Assembly: GCA_026225255.1 (NCBI GenBank) | Contig: JAMFSJ010000066.1 | Location: 1 to 64,000, forward strand | Length of the DNA: 64,000 nucleotides | Direction: 5' to 3' | From: Methylacidimicrobium fagopyrum | GTDB taxonomy: Bacteria; Verrucomicrobiota; Verrucomicrobiia; Limisphaerales; UBA11358 | Shown: in pieces, positions 35,933-44,947 of the stretch | Layout: the number at the start of each line of letters is the position of its first letter | Numbering within the stretch: the stretch's first letter is position 1 | Made by a program: the position numbers and the translations under genes | The notes under the pieces: model-generated | What the model saw: only the letters and a program-made list of their open reading frames with translations | The model's database searches: none | What the model was told of the DNA's origin: nothing

Positions 35933-37143
35933 TCGGACGATTCGTTGGATTTCATTTGCTCGCGTTCGCGGCGGACGCTTTGTTCGTAGAGTCGGTCATA
36001 GGCGGCGTCTCTGGCATTGATGGCGTTTTGCACGGACTGCGCATTCACATGGGCAAACTGGCCGTCGAAAGTAGGATCAATTGCCAAAATACGTTTGCTG
36101 ATCGGCGGATGGGTGGAAAGAAAATTGAACCACGGATCCCTGCTTGAATTGGCGAAGTAAAGATGGCTCGCGTCTTCGGCGTAAGGCGAATCCAGTCGGC
36201 CCGCTTGGAACAGGCCGCCAATCTTTTTTAGCGCGCCTTCGATGCCGGTCGGATTACGGGTGAATTGCACGGCGGCCGCGTCGGCGAGCCATTCGCGTTC
36301 GCGGCAAATGGCGCTTTTGATGAGCCGCACAAACGGTGAACTGACGGAGCCGACGAGTAGAAAAACCAGGCCGATCGGCACGGTTGGTAGAATTTTCGGG
36401 CTGGAGTTTTTGTCGAAAAATATTTCGCTGGCTTCCAGCTTTTCGGGTGAGCCGAAAATTAAAACGCGACCGAGAATCGTCGGCCAGAATAGTCCGTGGG
36501 CGAGGATCATTAAACGCATGTTTAAACGGGTATCGCCATTGAGGACGTGGCTGAATTCATGGGCGATGACGCCTTGCAATTCATCACGCGAAAGTAATTT
36601 AATAGCGCCGAACGTCACGCCGATGGCGACGTCGTCACGCGTGTGGCCGGCCGCGAAGCTGTTGATGCCACGTTCGCGTTCGAGCAGATAAATTTCCGGC
36701 ACGGGCAAACCGGAAGCGATGGCCATCTCTTCGACGACATCGCACAATTTCTTTTCATCAAAATCGGTGGTGTCACTTTTGATTTTTTTGCCGCCCAGCA
36801 ATCTCGCCAAGGCGCCGCCACCGCCGGACAATTGCTGATTTTTATAAAGGCAACCCGCCACCACGAAAATAATTGTGCCCAAGATAGTCCAAACGCAAAG
36901 TTGCGGGTCGGAGATTTTGTGCAAAAAATGAAACGGATGAATTAAGGCGTCGCCATAAGTGGCCACCATCGTGACCACCGGCGTCATCAGGCCAAAGGAG
37001 CCGATCGGGTTTTGAAGAATCCAGACGATTGAGGTTAGCACCAGGCAGGCCAGCACGGATACGACCACGACCGCCAAACCAAAAAGCCAAAGCAAATGCC
37101 GGGTTTGCTTTTGCGCGTGGGCTTGCTGTTCAAAAAAATTCAT
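35929..37143 (-). CDS. M48-family membrane metalloprotease (HtpX-like)
   Basis: The 404-residue protein has two N-terminal membrane helices (about 17-42 and 84-100). A catalytic domain follows with GINSFAAGHTRDDVAIGVTF, the zinc motif HEFSHVLNGD (195-204) and the third ligand Glu in REREWLADAAAVQF. Two further hydrophobic stretches lie around 215-285. HtpX-type proteases degrade damaged membrane proteins. The C-terminal ~60 residues are charged (YDRLYEQSVRREREQMKSNE). The astacin gene follows with an ATGA overlap. Confidence 0.93.
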   Translation of the reverse strand: MNFFEQQAHAQKQTRHLLWLFGLAVVVVSVLACLVLTSIVWILQNPIGSFGLMTPVVTMVATYGDALIHPFHFLHKISDPQLCVWTILGTIIFVVAGCLYKNQQLSGGGGALARLLGGKKIKSDTTDFDEKKLCDVVEEMAIASGLPVPEIYLLERERGINSFAAGHTRDDVAIGVTFGAIKLLSRDELQGVIAHEFSHVLNGDTRLNMRLMILAHGLFWPTILGRVLIFGSPEKLEASEIFFDKNSSPKILPTVPIGLVFLLVGSVSSPFVRLIKSAICREREWLADAAAVQFTRNPTGIEGALKKIGGLFQAGRLDSPYAEDASHLYFANSSRDPWFNFLSTHPPISKRILAIDPTFDGQFAHVNAQSVQNAINARDAAYDRLYEQSVRREREQMKSNESSE

Positions 37144-37197
37144 AGGCGGCGCTGTGGTTTCACAGTTCCAACTTCACGGACCGGCGATCAAAGCAAC

Positions 37198-38970
37198 TCA
37201 CGCTTTTTCAAACAAACTGGGCGCGGTCTGGCGGGCGAATTCCACGCAACGCGCGTAGATTTCCGAGGGCGATTCGCATTGCAACGCGAACTCGGCGAGG
37301 GCTTGCGCTTCGGACATTTTCACGCGGCGCACCATGTATTTCACTTCGGGAATCACGGGCGGCGACGCGCTTAATTCATCCACGCCGAGGCCGATGAGCA
37401 ACGGTGTCAGCACCGGATCACCGCCGATTTCGCCGCAGACGCCGGTCCAGATGCCGTGTTTGTGCGCGGCGTCCACGGTCATTTTGATGAAGCGGATAAT
37501 CGCCGGATGCGTCGGCTCGTAAAGGTGCGAAACCTTTATATTCGTGCGGTCGGCCGCAAGCGTATATTGGATCAGATCGTTCGAGCCGATGCTGAAAAAT
37601 TTCGCGCGTTTGGCCAACGACTCGGCGATGAGCGCGGCGGACTGAATCTCAATCATCACGCCAATTTCCATGTTCTCATCGAATGGAATATTTTTCGCGC
37701 GTAATTCCGTTTTGCATTTCTCGACGAGGGCGTTGGCTTGATTTAATTCATCCAAGCCGGAGATCATCGGATACATCATCTTGATGTTGCCTTCGGCGCT
37801 GGCGCGGAGAATGGCGCGGAGTTGGACGCAAAACAGTTCCGGCTGCGCGAGGCAAAAACGGATCGCCCGCCAGCCAAGAAACGGATTCATCTCTTGCGCG
37901 AGTTGCAGGCTGGAAACAAATTTATCGCCGCCCAGATCCAAGGTGCGGATGATGACGGATTGGGGCTTCAACGCGGCGGCGACTTGGCGATAGACCTGAT
38001 ATTGATCTTCCTCGTCCGGCGGCGTCTCGCGGTTGATGAACAGAAATTCCGTGCGGAAAAGTCCGACGCCTTCGGCGCCGTGCGCCAGGACGGATTCCAC
38101 ATCGTGCTGATCTTCGATATTGGCGGAAAGTTGGATCGCTTTGCCATCCAGCGTGATGGCGGGCAGGCTGCGGATTTCACGGAGCTTTTCGTCGAGCGTG
38201 GCTTTGTTTTTTTCGAGCTGGCCATATTCAAACAACGTTTTATCCGTTGGGTTGATGATGACCATGCCGTTGTAGCCGTCCAGCAACGCGTAGTCGCCGT
38301 TCTCCAATTCGTCGCTGATGGTTTGCAGTCCGACCACCGCGGGAATGTCCAGCGAACGCGCCATGATAGCCGTGTGCGAGCTGCGGCCACCGATGTCCGT
38401 CGCAAAACCGAGCACGAGTTTTTTATCGAGCTGCGCCGTCGTGGACGGACTCAAATCGTGACTGACGAGAATGCACGGTTCGGTGAGATGTTTCAGGTCG
38501 AACGAATCTTTGACCTCGAGCAAATTATCCAGCACGCGGCCCGTGAGATCGCGCATATCGGCGGCGCGTTCGCGTAAATAATCGTCCTCCGCCCCGGCCA
38601 TCGCGGCGATGTAGCGTTCGCAAATGGAATGGAACGCGTAATCAGCGTTCGTTTTTTCATCGCGGATCTGGCGGATGACTTCATCAATCACCACGCGATC
38701 TTCAAGCATCAACAAGTGCGCGTCAAAAATATCGCCCTCGGAACCGCTCAAGTTTTGGAGCACGCGCCGCTGGATTTCGTTGATCTGTTTGCGCGTCTGG
38801 ACGAGGACTTGCTCGAAGCGTTTAACTTCATCAACGATTTCAGCCTCGGGAATTTCGCGGCGCGAGATGATGTGGCGCGCCCGGTGCAAAACGAGAATTT
38901 TTCCGCGACAAACACCGGCCGAAACGGCGGTGCCGCGAAATGCCTTTTCGCCTTTGGTTTGCGCAGACAT
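37198..38970 (-). CDS. ptsI: PTS enzyme I (phosphoenolpyruvate-protein phosphotransferase)
   Basis: The 590-residue protein takes phosphate from PEP onto His199 in GGRSSHTAIMARS and passes it to HPr. Other signatures are LFRTEFLFINRETPPDEEDQ, IRTLDLGGDKF, the PEP-binding region EIGVMIEIQSAALIAESLAK and SIGSNDLIQYTLAADRTN, and the C-terminal Cys in GVCGEIGGDP. The ATG at 38970 is used; an in-frame GTG at 38982 is less likely. There is no HPr, EIIA or EIIBC gene next to it in this window. Confidence 0.95.
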   Translation of the reverse strand: MSAQTKGEKAFRGTAVSAGVCRGKILVLHRARHIISRREIPEAEIVDEVKRFEQVLVQTRKQINEIQRRVLQNLSGSEGDIFDAHLLMLEDRVVIDEVIRQIRDEKTNADYAFHSICERYIAAMAGAEDDYLRERAADMRDLTGRVLDNLLEVKDSFDLKHLTEPCILVSHDLSPSTTAQLDKKLVLGFATDIGGRSSHTAIMARSLDIPAVVGLQTISDELENGDYALLDGYNGMVIINPTDKTLFEYGQLEKNKATLDEKLREIRSLPAITLDGKAIQLSANIEDQHDVESVLAHGAEGVGLFRTEFLFINRETPPDEEDQYQVYRQVAAALKPQSVIIRTLDLGGDKFVSSLQLAQEMNPFLGWRAIRFCLAQPELFCVQLRAILRASAEGNIKMMYPMISGLDELNQANALVEKCKTELRAKNIPFDENMEIGVMIEIQSAALIAESLAKRAKFFSIGSNDLIQYTLAADRTNIKVSHLYEPTHPAIIRFIKMTVDAAHKHGIWTGVCGEIGGDPVLTPLLIGLGVDELSASPPVIPEVKYMVRRVKMSEAQALAEFALQCESPSEIYARCVEFARQTAPSLFEKA

Positions 38971-39252
38971 ACAAGTTTCCACTTCAGAAATAGCCGAACG
39001 CGCTTGGCTTGGAAAGTCATTCCGTTATGAAAGATGAGGTTTTAATGATTTTTTTTAATGAAGCTTTAGCCGCGGATGAACCCGGATCAGAAAAACAAGC
39101 AGGTTTGACGCGGATTTCGCTAATTCATCGGGCGGTTTCTAATTCGTGTCCATGAGCGGAATTCGCGGCCAAGCCTTGGCCTGTATCCCGCCGCGAGCAA
39201 ATCATTTTTGACTCTGCGGCGACTTGCCTTAAACTGCGCCCAGATTTTCACT

Positions 39253-40713
39253 ATGCCCACATATTATCTCGCTTGCGATCTTGGCGCGGACAGCGGACGG
39301 CTCATGCTCGGCACGCTTGCTGATGGCAAAATTTCTCTGGAAGAACTGCATCGTTTTCCCAACGGCGTGGTGAAAAGCCATGGCGCGTTGCACTGGAATA
39401 TTGAAGGTCTTTTTGCCGAATTAAAAATCGCGCTCAAAAAAGCCGCCGCCAAAAATCTGCCCATCGCCGCCATCAGCACCGATTCTTGGGGCGTAGATTA
39501 TGTGCTCTACGATGAACGCGGCAATATCATGTCGCCCGTCTGGTGCTATCGCGATGCGCGCAATGCGGTCGGCATCGAAAACGTGCAGGCCAAAATGGAT
39601 TGGCCGACGATTTATTCCCTCACCGGCATCCAGTTTCTGCCGTTCAATACCATCCATCAAGTCGCCGCCGAATCGCCGGAAAGGCTGGCGTCCGCCAAAC
39701 AACTTTTGCTCATTGGCGATGCGTTTAATTATTTTTGCTCCGGCGTGGCGCGCAACGAAGTTTCGCTCGCCAGCACCACGCAACTTTACGATCCCACCCA
39801 AAAACGTTGGGCCAAACCGATCTTCGCGGCGCTCGGCTTGAAGGAAGAATTGTTTGCGCCGATTTGTCCGAGCGGAACCAAACTCGGTCCGCTGAAAAAA
39901 TGTCTCGCGACCGAAGTCGGTTTGCCGCAGATCGAAGTCATCGCGACGTGTTCGCACGACACCGGCGCGGCGGTCGCGGCGATTCCCGCGAGCGGCGAAA
40001 ATTGGGCTTACTTGAGTTCCGGCACGTGGTCGCTCATGGGCGTCGAAATGCCGAAACCCGTCATCAACGCCGACAGCCGCGCGCTCGGTTTCACGAATGA
40101 AATCGGCTTCGGCGATTCCGTGCGTTTGCTGAAAAACATCATCGGCTTGTGGATCGTGCAGGAATCCCGGCGGCACTGGGCGAGTGAAGGTCACAAATAC
40201 GATTTCGCCGCGCTCGCGCAACTTTCCAATGATGCGCCACCCTTCGTTTCGCTCATCAATCCCGATGACACGCGCTTTTTAACCCCCGGCGATATGCCGA
40301 AAAAGATTGCCGAATTTTGCGTCGAAACCGGCCAGCCTGCGCCCGCGAATCACGCGGCCACCATGCGTTGCATTCACGAAAGTCTCGCGCTGTATTATCG
40401 CATCGTGCTGCGTCGCATCGAACGGCTCACGGGCAAAAAAATTGAACGCCTGCACATCGTCGGCGGCGGCAGCCAGGACGCGACATTGAACCAATTCGCC
40501 GCGAATTCATTGAAGATTCCCGTGCTCGCCGGCCCGACGGAATGCACCGCGCTGGGCAATATTTTGATTCAAGCCATCGCGCTCGGTCACGTTGAATCGC
40601 ACGCCGCCGCGCGCGAAATCGTGCGCAATTCCATCGAGTTAAAAACCTTCACGCCGCAGGATTCGGCGCAATGGGACGCCGCCGCAGCGCGGTTTGAGAA
40701 ATTGGTGAACTAA
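39253..40713 (+). CDS. rhaB: Rhamnulokinase (FGGY family)
   Basis: The 486-residue sugar kinase starts MPTYYLACDLGADSGRLMLG (ATP-site strand) and has ISTDSWGVDYVLYDERG, the FGGY signature stretch GTWSLMGVEMPKPVINADSR and IVGGGSQDATLNQFAANSLK near the C-terminus. These match rhamnulokinase better than xylulokinase or gluconokinase. It converts L-rhamnulose to rhamnulose-1-phosphate. The ATG at 39253 is preferred over 39208. No rhamnose isomerase or aldolase gene lies close by. Confidence 0.9.
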   Translation: MPTYYLACDLGADSGRLMLGTLADGKISLEELHRFPNGVVKSHGALHWNIEGLFAELKIALKKAAAKNLPIAAISTDSWGVDYVLYDERGNIMSPVWCYRDARNAVGIENVQAKMDWPTIYSLTGIQFLPFNTIHQVAAESPERLASAKQLLLIGDAFNYFCSGVARNEVSLASTTQLYDPTQKRWAKPIFAALGLKEELFAPICPSGTKLGPLKKCLATEVGLPQIEVIATCSHDTGAAVAAIPASGENWAYLSSGTWSLMGVEMPKPVINADSRALGFTNEIGFGDSVRLLKNIIGLWIVQESRRHWASEGHKYDFAALAQLSNDAPPFVSLINPDDTRFLTPGDMPKKIAEFCVETGQPAPANHAATMRCIHESLALYYRIVLRRIERLTGKKIERLHIVGGGSQDATLNQFAANSLKIPVLAGPTECTALGNILIQAIALGHVESHAAAREIVRNSIELKTFTPQDSAQWDAAAARFEKLVN

Positions 40714-40721
40714 CTTTTCCT

Positions 40722-40808
40722 CCTCATCCCTCGTCCTCATCCTCATCCTCATCCTCAATTTTTTAGAATTAGTTTGAGGATGAGGACGAGGATGAGGACG
40801 AGGATGAG
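40722..40808 (+). repeat. Hexanucleotide repeat palindrome (CCTCAT)n
   Basis: The left arm (40722-40758) is a run of CCTCAT units with one CCTCGT; the right arm (40774-40808) is GAGGAT/GAGGAC units, the reverse complement of the left. The arms can form a hairpin of about 30 bp with a 15-base AT-rich loop containing TTTTTTAGAATTAG. It starts just after the rhaB stop and could end transcription, and its repeat units make it prone to slippage. Confidence 0.85.
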
Positions 40809-40884
40809 CTGGAGAACGAAGAGGAGAACGAGCAGGATTTTTCAATTCGTCATTCACCAAAAACTTTTGTAGCTTTTCCGTTCG

Positions 40885-42144
40885 ATGGAATCACTGAATT
40901 CAATTCCCGGTTTTCGCAGCGTGCCGCGCACGGGCGTCATTTACGTCACGCACGAGGCCACCCGTAACGGCTTCGCCTACGGGAAAGCCGATTGGGCGAA
41001 TCTCGGCCAAGGTTCGCCGGAAACCGGTCTCATTCCCGGTTCGCCCGCGCGCGTCGAGACGGTCACATTTTCTTCCGCCAGCCAGCAATACGCGCCCGTC
41101 GTTGGCAATAAAGCGTTGTGCCAGGCCGTTGCGGATTTTTACAACGCCACGTATCGGCGCGGCAAAAAATCGCAATACACCGCCGACAACGTCAGCATCG
41201 CCAGCGGCGGTCGCCTGGCACTGACGCGTCTCGCCAGCGCGCTGGGCAATATCAACATGGGCCATTTCATTCCCGATTATACGGCGTATGAAGAATTATT
41301 AAGCGTGTTCAAGGCCTTCACGCCCATCCCGATTTTGTTGAAAGCGGACAATGGTTATAAAATTTCGCTCGCCGATCTGAAGGAAGAAATTCTTGGTCGC
41401 GGCCTGAGCGCGCTGCTCGCGAGCAATCCGTGCAATCCCACCGGTCAGCTCATGGAAGGCGCGGAACTCGCTGCGTGGTGCGACCTTGCGCGCGAAGCCC
41501 AATGCTCGATGATCTTTGACGAATTTTATTCGCACTACATCTACAACGCGCCCGACGCGACGAAACCCAAGATGGTTTCCGCCGCCGAATTTGTGGACGA
41601 CGTGGACAAAGATCCAATCGTCATCGTGGACGGCCTCACGAAGAATTGGCGTTATCCCGGCTGGCGCATTAGTTGGACGCTCGGCCCGAAAACCGTGATC
41701 GAAGCCATCGCCAGCGCCGGCTCTTTTCTCGACGGCGGCGCGAATCATCCGTTCCAAAACGCCGCGTTGCCGTTGCTCGATCCGAAAAATGTTGAAGCCG
41801 AAACGCTTGCCATCCAGAAACATTTTGGCCACAAGCGCGAACTGGTTTTGAAACGCCTCGCCGCGTTGAACATTAGTTGCGACGCCGCGCCCGTCGGCGC
41901 GTTTTACGTCTGGGCGAATCTGGCGAAATTGCCTGCGCCGCTGGACGATGGCATGAATTTTTTCCGGGAATGTCTCAAGGAAAAAACCATCGTCGTGCCC
42001 GGTGTTTTCTTCGACGTAAACCCCGGCCATCGCCGCACGCACGCACGTTACAAAAATTATTGTCGCATCAGCTTCGGGCCGGAGATTGAAAAGCTGGAAT
42101 TAGGCTTGGACGCGTTTGAACGGGTGATCAAGAAATTCAAATGA
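40885..42144 (+). CDS. PLP-dependent aminotransferase, class I/II
   Basis: The 419-residue fold-type I aminotransferase shows ANLGQGSPETGLIPGSPA, the PLP-contact loop SNPCNPTGQLMEG (180-192), FDEFYSHYIY (211-220), and the PLP Lys253 in DGLTKNWRYPGWRISWTLGP. The Arg near the end (HARYKNYCRISFG) binds the substrate carboxylate. The specific substrate is not clear from sequence; it belongs to the broad aspartate/aromatic-like class. Confidence 0.9.
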   Translation: MESLNSIPGFRSVPRTGVIYVTHEATRNGFAYGKADWANLGQGSPETGLIPGSPARVETVTFSSASQQYAPVVGNKALCQAVADFYNATYRRGKKSQYTADNVSIASGGRLALTRLASALGNINMGHFIPDYTAYEELLSVFKAFTPIPILLKADNGYKISLADLKEEILGRGLSALLASNPCNPTGQLMEGAELAAWCDLAREAQCSMIFDEFYSHYIYNAPDATKPKMVSAAEFVDDVDKDPIVIVDGLTKNWRYPGWRISWTLGPKTVIEAIASAGSFLDGGANHPFQNAALPLLDPKNVEAETLAIQKHFGHKRELVLKRLAALNISCDAAPVGAFYVWANLAKLPAPLDDGMNFFRECLKEKTIVVPGVFFDVNPGHRRTHARYKNYCRISFGPEIEKLELGLDAFERVIKKFK

Positions 42145-42148
42145 CGCC

Positions 42149-42171
42149 GGAGCGCCGATCTCCTGATCGGC
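42149..42171 (+). repeat. Half-copy of the palindromic intergenic element
   Basis: GGAGCGCCGATC (42149-42160), TCCT and GATCGGC form a small hairpin with the same outer bases (GGAGCGCCGA ... TCGGC) as one arm of the 69-bp elements at 35010 and 51329. Only one arm is present, immediately after the aminotransferase stop. Confidence 0.55.
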
Positions 42172-42276
42172 TCGGCGTAAAAACATCCCAGCGTCCCAGC
42201 TTCAAACTGTGCGGAGTCGAACGCGAATTTTAATAATAAATTGGCGTTTTCCGCCCAGCTCGCTTACTTGTTTTCC

Positions 42277-42987
42277 ATGTCCCAATCTTTTCGTTTAAAA
42301 GATCAGCCTGTCAGCGAACGTCCACGGGAACGGCTGGTGGCATTGGGGGCGGACGCTTTGAGTCACGCGGAGTTGATCGCGATTTTATTGCGCACGGGTT
42401 TGAAAGGCGCAAATGCGGTCGAAGTCGGCAAACAGGTTATCCAGAAGTTCGGGACGTTGCGCGCGCTGGCGCTGGCGAGCGTGGTGGATTTGCAAAAAGT
42501 GCGCGGCATCGGGCGCGACAAGGCGGTGACGTTGGTGGCGGCGTTCGCGTTGGCGCGGAAAATGGCGGGCGAATTGCAATATGAATCACCGGTGCTGGAT
42601 CATCCCGAAGCGGTGGCGCAGTTGGTGCGGGAACAAAATTGGGCGAATAATGTCGAGTCGTTGCAGGTATTGTTGTTGAACACGCGACATAAATTGATTC
42701 GCATCGAGGAAGTTTCCGACGGCACGCTGGACTCGGTTTTGGTGCACCCGCGCGAGGTTTTCAAATGCGCGATCGCGGCGAATGCGGCGGCGATTGTGCT
42801 GGTGCATAATCATCCGAGCGGCGATCCGTCGCCGAGCGAGGCGGACATCAAGGTGACGCGGGATCTGATTCGCGCGGGGCAGCTTTTGAAAATCGAGGTC
42901 ATTGATCATATCATCATCGGGCGCGCGACGGCGGCGCGGGCGAAGGATTATTCATCGTTGAAAGAACTGGGTTATTTTTATCAGTGA
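42277..42987 (+). CDS. radC: RadC/JAB-domain protein
   Basis: The 236-residue protein has an N-terminal helix-hairpin-helix part (RPRERLVALGADALSHAELI, LQKVRGIGRDKAVTLVAAF) and a C-terminal JAB/MPN+ metalloprotease-like domain with HPREVF and HNHPSGDPSPSEAD (177-190), holding the zinc ligands of a JAMM site. RadC was once assigned to DNA repair, but its role is debated. The ATG at 42277 is preferred over 42241 because SFRLKDQPVSERPRERL is the family start. Confidence 0.95.
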   Translation: MSQSFRLKDQPVSERPRERLVALGADALSHAELIAILLRTGLKGANAVEVGKQVIQKFGTLRALALASVVDLQKVRGIGRDKAVTLVAAFALARKMAGELQYESPVLDHPEAVAQLVREQNWANNVESLQVLLLNTRHKLIRIEEVSDGTLDSVLVHPREVFKCAIAANAAAIVLVHNHPSGDPSPSEADIKVTRDLIRAGQLLKIEVIDHIIIGRATAARAKDYSSLKELGYFYQ

Positions 42988-43035
42988 GTTGAATGCCGCT
43001 TGCTTTCGCGCCTCGGATTCCGCGATGATGAGGTT

Positions 43036-43299
43036 ATGGGTTCGAATTATAAATCGAGCGGGCCGGTGACGCTGAGCGAGGAGCAAATCCTGGCTTTGCA
43101 AGAGAAGTTGGCGAGGATGCGCCACGATGTCGTCGGGCGGCTGGCGAACATCACGGCTGCCGCGGAATTGATTCGTTTGCGCCCGGAAAAAACCGAGGAG
43201 CGCCTGCGTCTGTTGCTGGAGCAGCCGCATCAAGCGGCGGATTGTATCAATCAATTTTCGCAGGAATTTGAAGCCTTTTTTGGCCTCACGCGTTTGTAA
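43036..43299 (+). CDS. Small protein resembling a histidine-kinase dimerisation helix pair
   Basis: The 87 residues read LSEEQILALQEKLARMRHDV, VGRLANITAAAELIRLRPEK and TEERLRLLLEQPHQAADCIN. The RHDVVGRLANI box looks like the HisKA phospho-acceptor motif (H-D/E-x-x-x-L-x-x-I), and the helix-turn-helix length fits a DHp hairpin. There is no ATP-binding domain or sensor. It lies between radC and the ECF sigma gene, 22 bp before the latter. The function is not known; similarity to HisKA is inference. Confidence 0.55.
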   Translation: MGSNYKSSGPVTLSEEQILALQEKLARMRHDVVGRLANITAAAELIRLRPEKTEERLRLLLEQPHQAADCINQFSQEFEAFFGLTRL

Positions 43300-43321
43300 G
43301 TCCCACCCATTTTTCCCACTC

Positions 43322-43897
43322 ATGGAACGGTCAGAAGCTGAAATCATCACGGCGGTCCTTGCGGGGGACGCGGCGAGCTTTGAGCTTTTGGTGCAGAAGT
43401 ATTCTCCCCGCGTTTTTGCGACCGCCCGCCGTTACGCCCGGCGCGAAAGCGAGATCGAGGACATCGCGCAAGAAGTCTGGCTGAAAGCGTTTGACAAGCT
43501 GAAAAGTTTTCGCGGCGAAGCGCCGTTCGAGCATTGGCTGATGCGGATGGCGGTGCGGACGTGCTACGATTTCCTGCGCGGCCACCAGCGCAACCGCGAA
43601 TCGTCGTTCAGCGAATTATCCGAGCCGGAAGACGATTGGCTGGAACGTTTTGCCGTCGCGCCAGAATCGGTCAGCGACCGCGCGGATGCGGCGAAATTAT
43701 TGATCGGTCGCGTGCTGGAAAAGCTGTCGCCCGAAGCGCGCTTGGTCATCACGTTGTTGGAAATCGAAGATCGTTCGGTGAAGGAAATTGCGGAATTAAC
43801 GGGTTGGTCCGCGCCGTTGGTGAAGGTCCGCGCTTTTCGCGCCCGCAGTGAGATGAAAAAAATTCTCGCGCGTATGGCCAAGGAAAAGTATTTGTAA
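43322..43897 (+). CDS. ECF-type RNA polymerase sigma factor
   Basis: The 191-residue protein has sigma region 2 (LVQKYSPRVFATARRYARRE, DIAQEVWLKAFDKLKSFRGE, FEHWLMRMAVRTCYDFLRGH) and region 4 (KLSPEARLVITLLEIEDRSV, KEIAELTGWSAPLVKVRAFR). It heads a likely operon with a small membrane protein that may be its anti-sigma factor and a Spy/CpxP-like protein. The ATG at 43322 is chosen since the family starts just before region 2; the open frame extends to 43268. Confidence 0.94.
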   Translation: MERSEAEIITAVLAGDAASFELLVQKYSPRVFATARRYARRESEIEDIAQEVWLKAFDKLKSFRGEAPFEHWLMRMAVRTCYDFLRGHQRNRESSFSELSEPEDDWLERFAVAPESVSDRADAAKLLIGRVLEKLSPEARLVITLLEIEDRSVKEIAELTGWSAPLVKVRAFRARSEMKKILARMAKEKYL

Positions 43898-43945
43898 CCG
43901 TGCGCAATTTTTGCGCGTCTCAGGAATTGGAGCTGATGAAGTATT

Positions 43946-44257
43946 ATGAATCTCCCTGAATTACATAAAAAATTGATTACCGCCGCCCGCGCGACGACGC
44001 CGGACGAGCGCGTGCCTTACGCCTTTGAAAAACGCATTACGACGTTGATCAAAGCGCGCGGCGCAACGCAAACCGTGACCTCGTGGGTGCAAGGATTGTG
44101 GCGTGCAGCCTTGCCGTGCGTGGCCATCGCCATTGTATGCATCGCGTGGGCATTTTTCACGCCGGACGCATCTTCGGCCTCGACTTCCGACGACCTTTCG
44201 CAGAATTTTGACAGCACGTTGCTGGCCTCGGTGGATTCAAGCGACCCAAACCCGTGA
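43946..44257 (+). CDS. Single-pass membrane protein, possible anti-sigma factor
   Basis: The 103-residue protein has an N-terminal helical part (ELHKKLITAARATTPDERVP, YAFEKRITTLI), one membrane helix (ALPCVAIAIVCIAWAFF, about 55-71) and a short Ser/Asp-rich outer tail. It follows the sigma gene by 48 bp and overlaps the next gene by 4 bp (GTGA). Position suggests an anti-sigma role, but no ZAS-type zinc motif is present. Confidence 0.6.
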   Translation: MNLPELHKKLITAARATTPDERVPYAFEKRITTLIKARGATQTVTSWVQGLWRAALPCVAIAIVCIAWAFFTPDASSASTSDDLSQNFDSTLLASVDSSDPNP

Positions 44258-44775
44258 ACGAGTGGAAAGCTATATTTGCGACGGTGGTGATTTTCGCCGC
44301 CGGGGTGATTTCCGGTGGATTGCTGGTGAACTACGTTGACCTGTCCCACACCAAACTGGCGCATTGTCTGGCCACGCCGCCGCACGCCGCCAATCCGGCC
44401 AATCCCGTGGCTCAATCCGGCACTAATAATTCACCCAAAGCGACCTCTGCCAAGCCGCGCATACCGGAAATTTTGACCAAGGAATTCGTGGATCGCTTGG
44501 AATTTGAATTGCAACTGACGCTCGGTCAGCGTGCGGACATTGAAAAAATCGTCGCCGATGGTCAGGACGAAGCTCGTAAATCCTTTCAAGACGTCCGCTC
44601 GGCGTCGCGCGAAAAAATCCGCAAACAACTCACGCCCAAACAGGTGAAACAGTTTGATGACTTATTGAAACAGCAGCACGCAACGAAAAAAGCCCCGACC
44701 GCCACCAACGCGCCCGCTGCTTTTGGTGTGACCAACGTCGCGCCAGTCCTGAAAACAAACTCCGTTGCGAATTGA
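44254..44775 (+). CDS. Spy/CpxP-like periplasmic stress protein, membrane anchored
   Basis: The 173-residue protein begins at a GTG overlapping the previous stop. It has an N-terminal helix (IFATVVIFAAGVISGGLLVN), a Pro/Ala/Asn linker and a helical domain with ILTKEFVDRLEFELQLTLGQ, RADIEKIVADGQDEARKSFQ and KIRKQLTPKQVKQFDDLLKQ. The two LTxxQ-like boxes (LTLGQRADI, LTPKQVKQF) are the signature of Spy/CpxP and heavy-metal-resistance (CnrX-like) proteins. It may sense envelope stress or metal and control the sigma factor. Confidence 0.75.
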   Translation: MNEWKAIFATVVIFAAGVISGGLLVNYVDLSHTKLAHCLATPPHAANPANPVAQSGTNNSPKATSAKPRIPEILTKEFVDRLEFELQLTLGQRADIEKIVADGQDEARKSFQDVRSASREKIRKQLTPKQVKQFDDLLKQQHATKKAPTATNAPAAFGVTNVAPVLKTNSVAN

Positions 44776-44947
44776 ATTTTCCTCGTTTTAATTGGTGATC
44801 ATTCGCGTAATTCTCGGCAATTTTTACTTTTTATCCGGGCTCATCCGTGTCCTCTGCGGTTAAAAAACTCACCGGCGGAGCGCTAGCGTTCTCAGTTGCT
44901 AATTCAATTTTCTCGACAGCGCGGACACATATTTTATTTTACAGGTG

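Noticed and set aside
41299..42042. 247-codon minus-strand frame opposite the aminotransferase gene
   Set aside because: Shadow of the GC-rich third positions of the aminotransferase; no start signal or domain.
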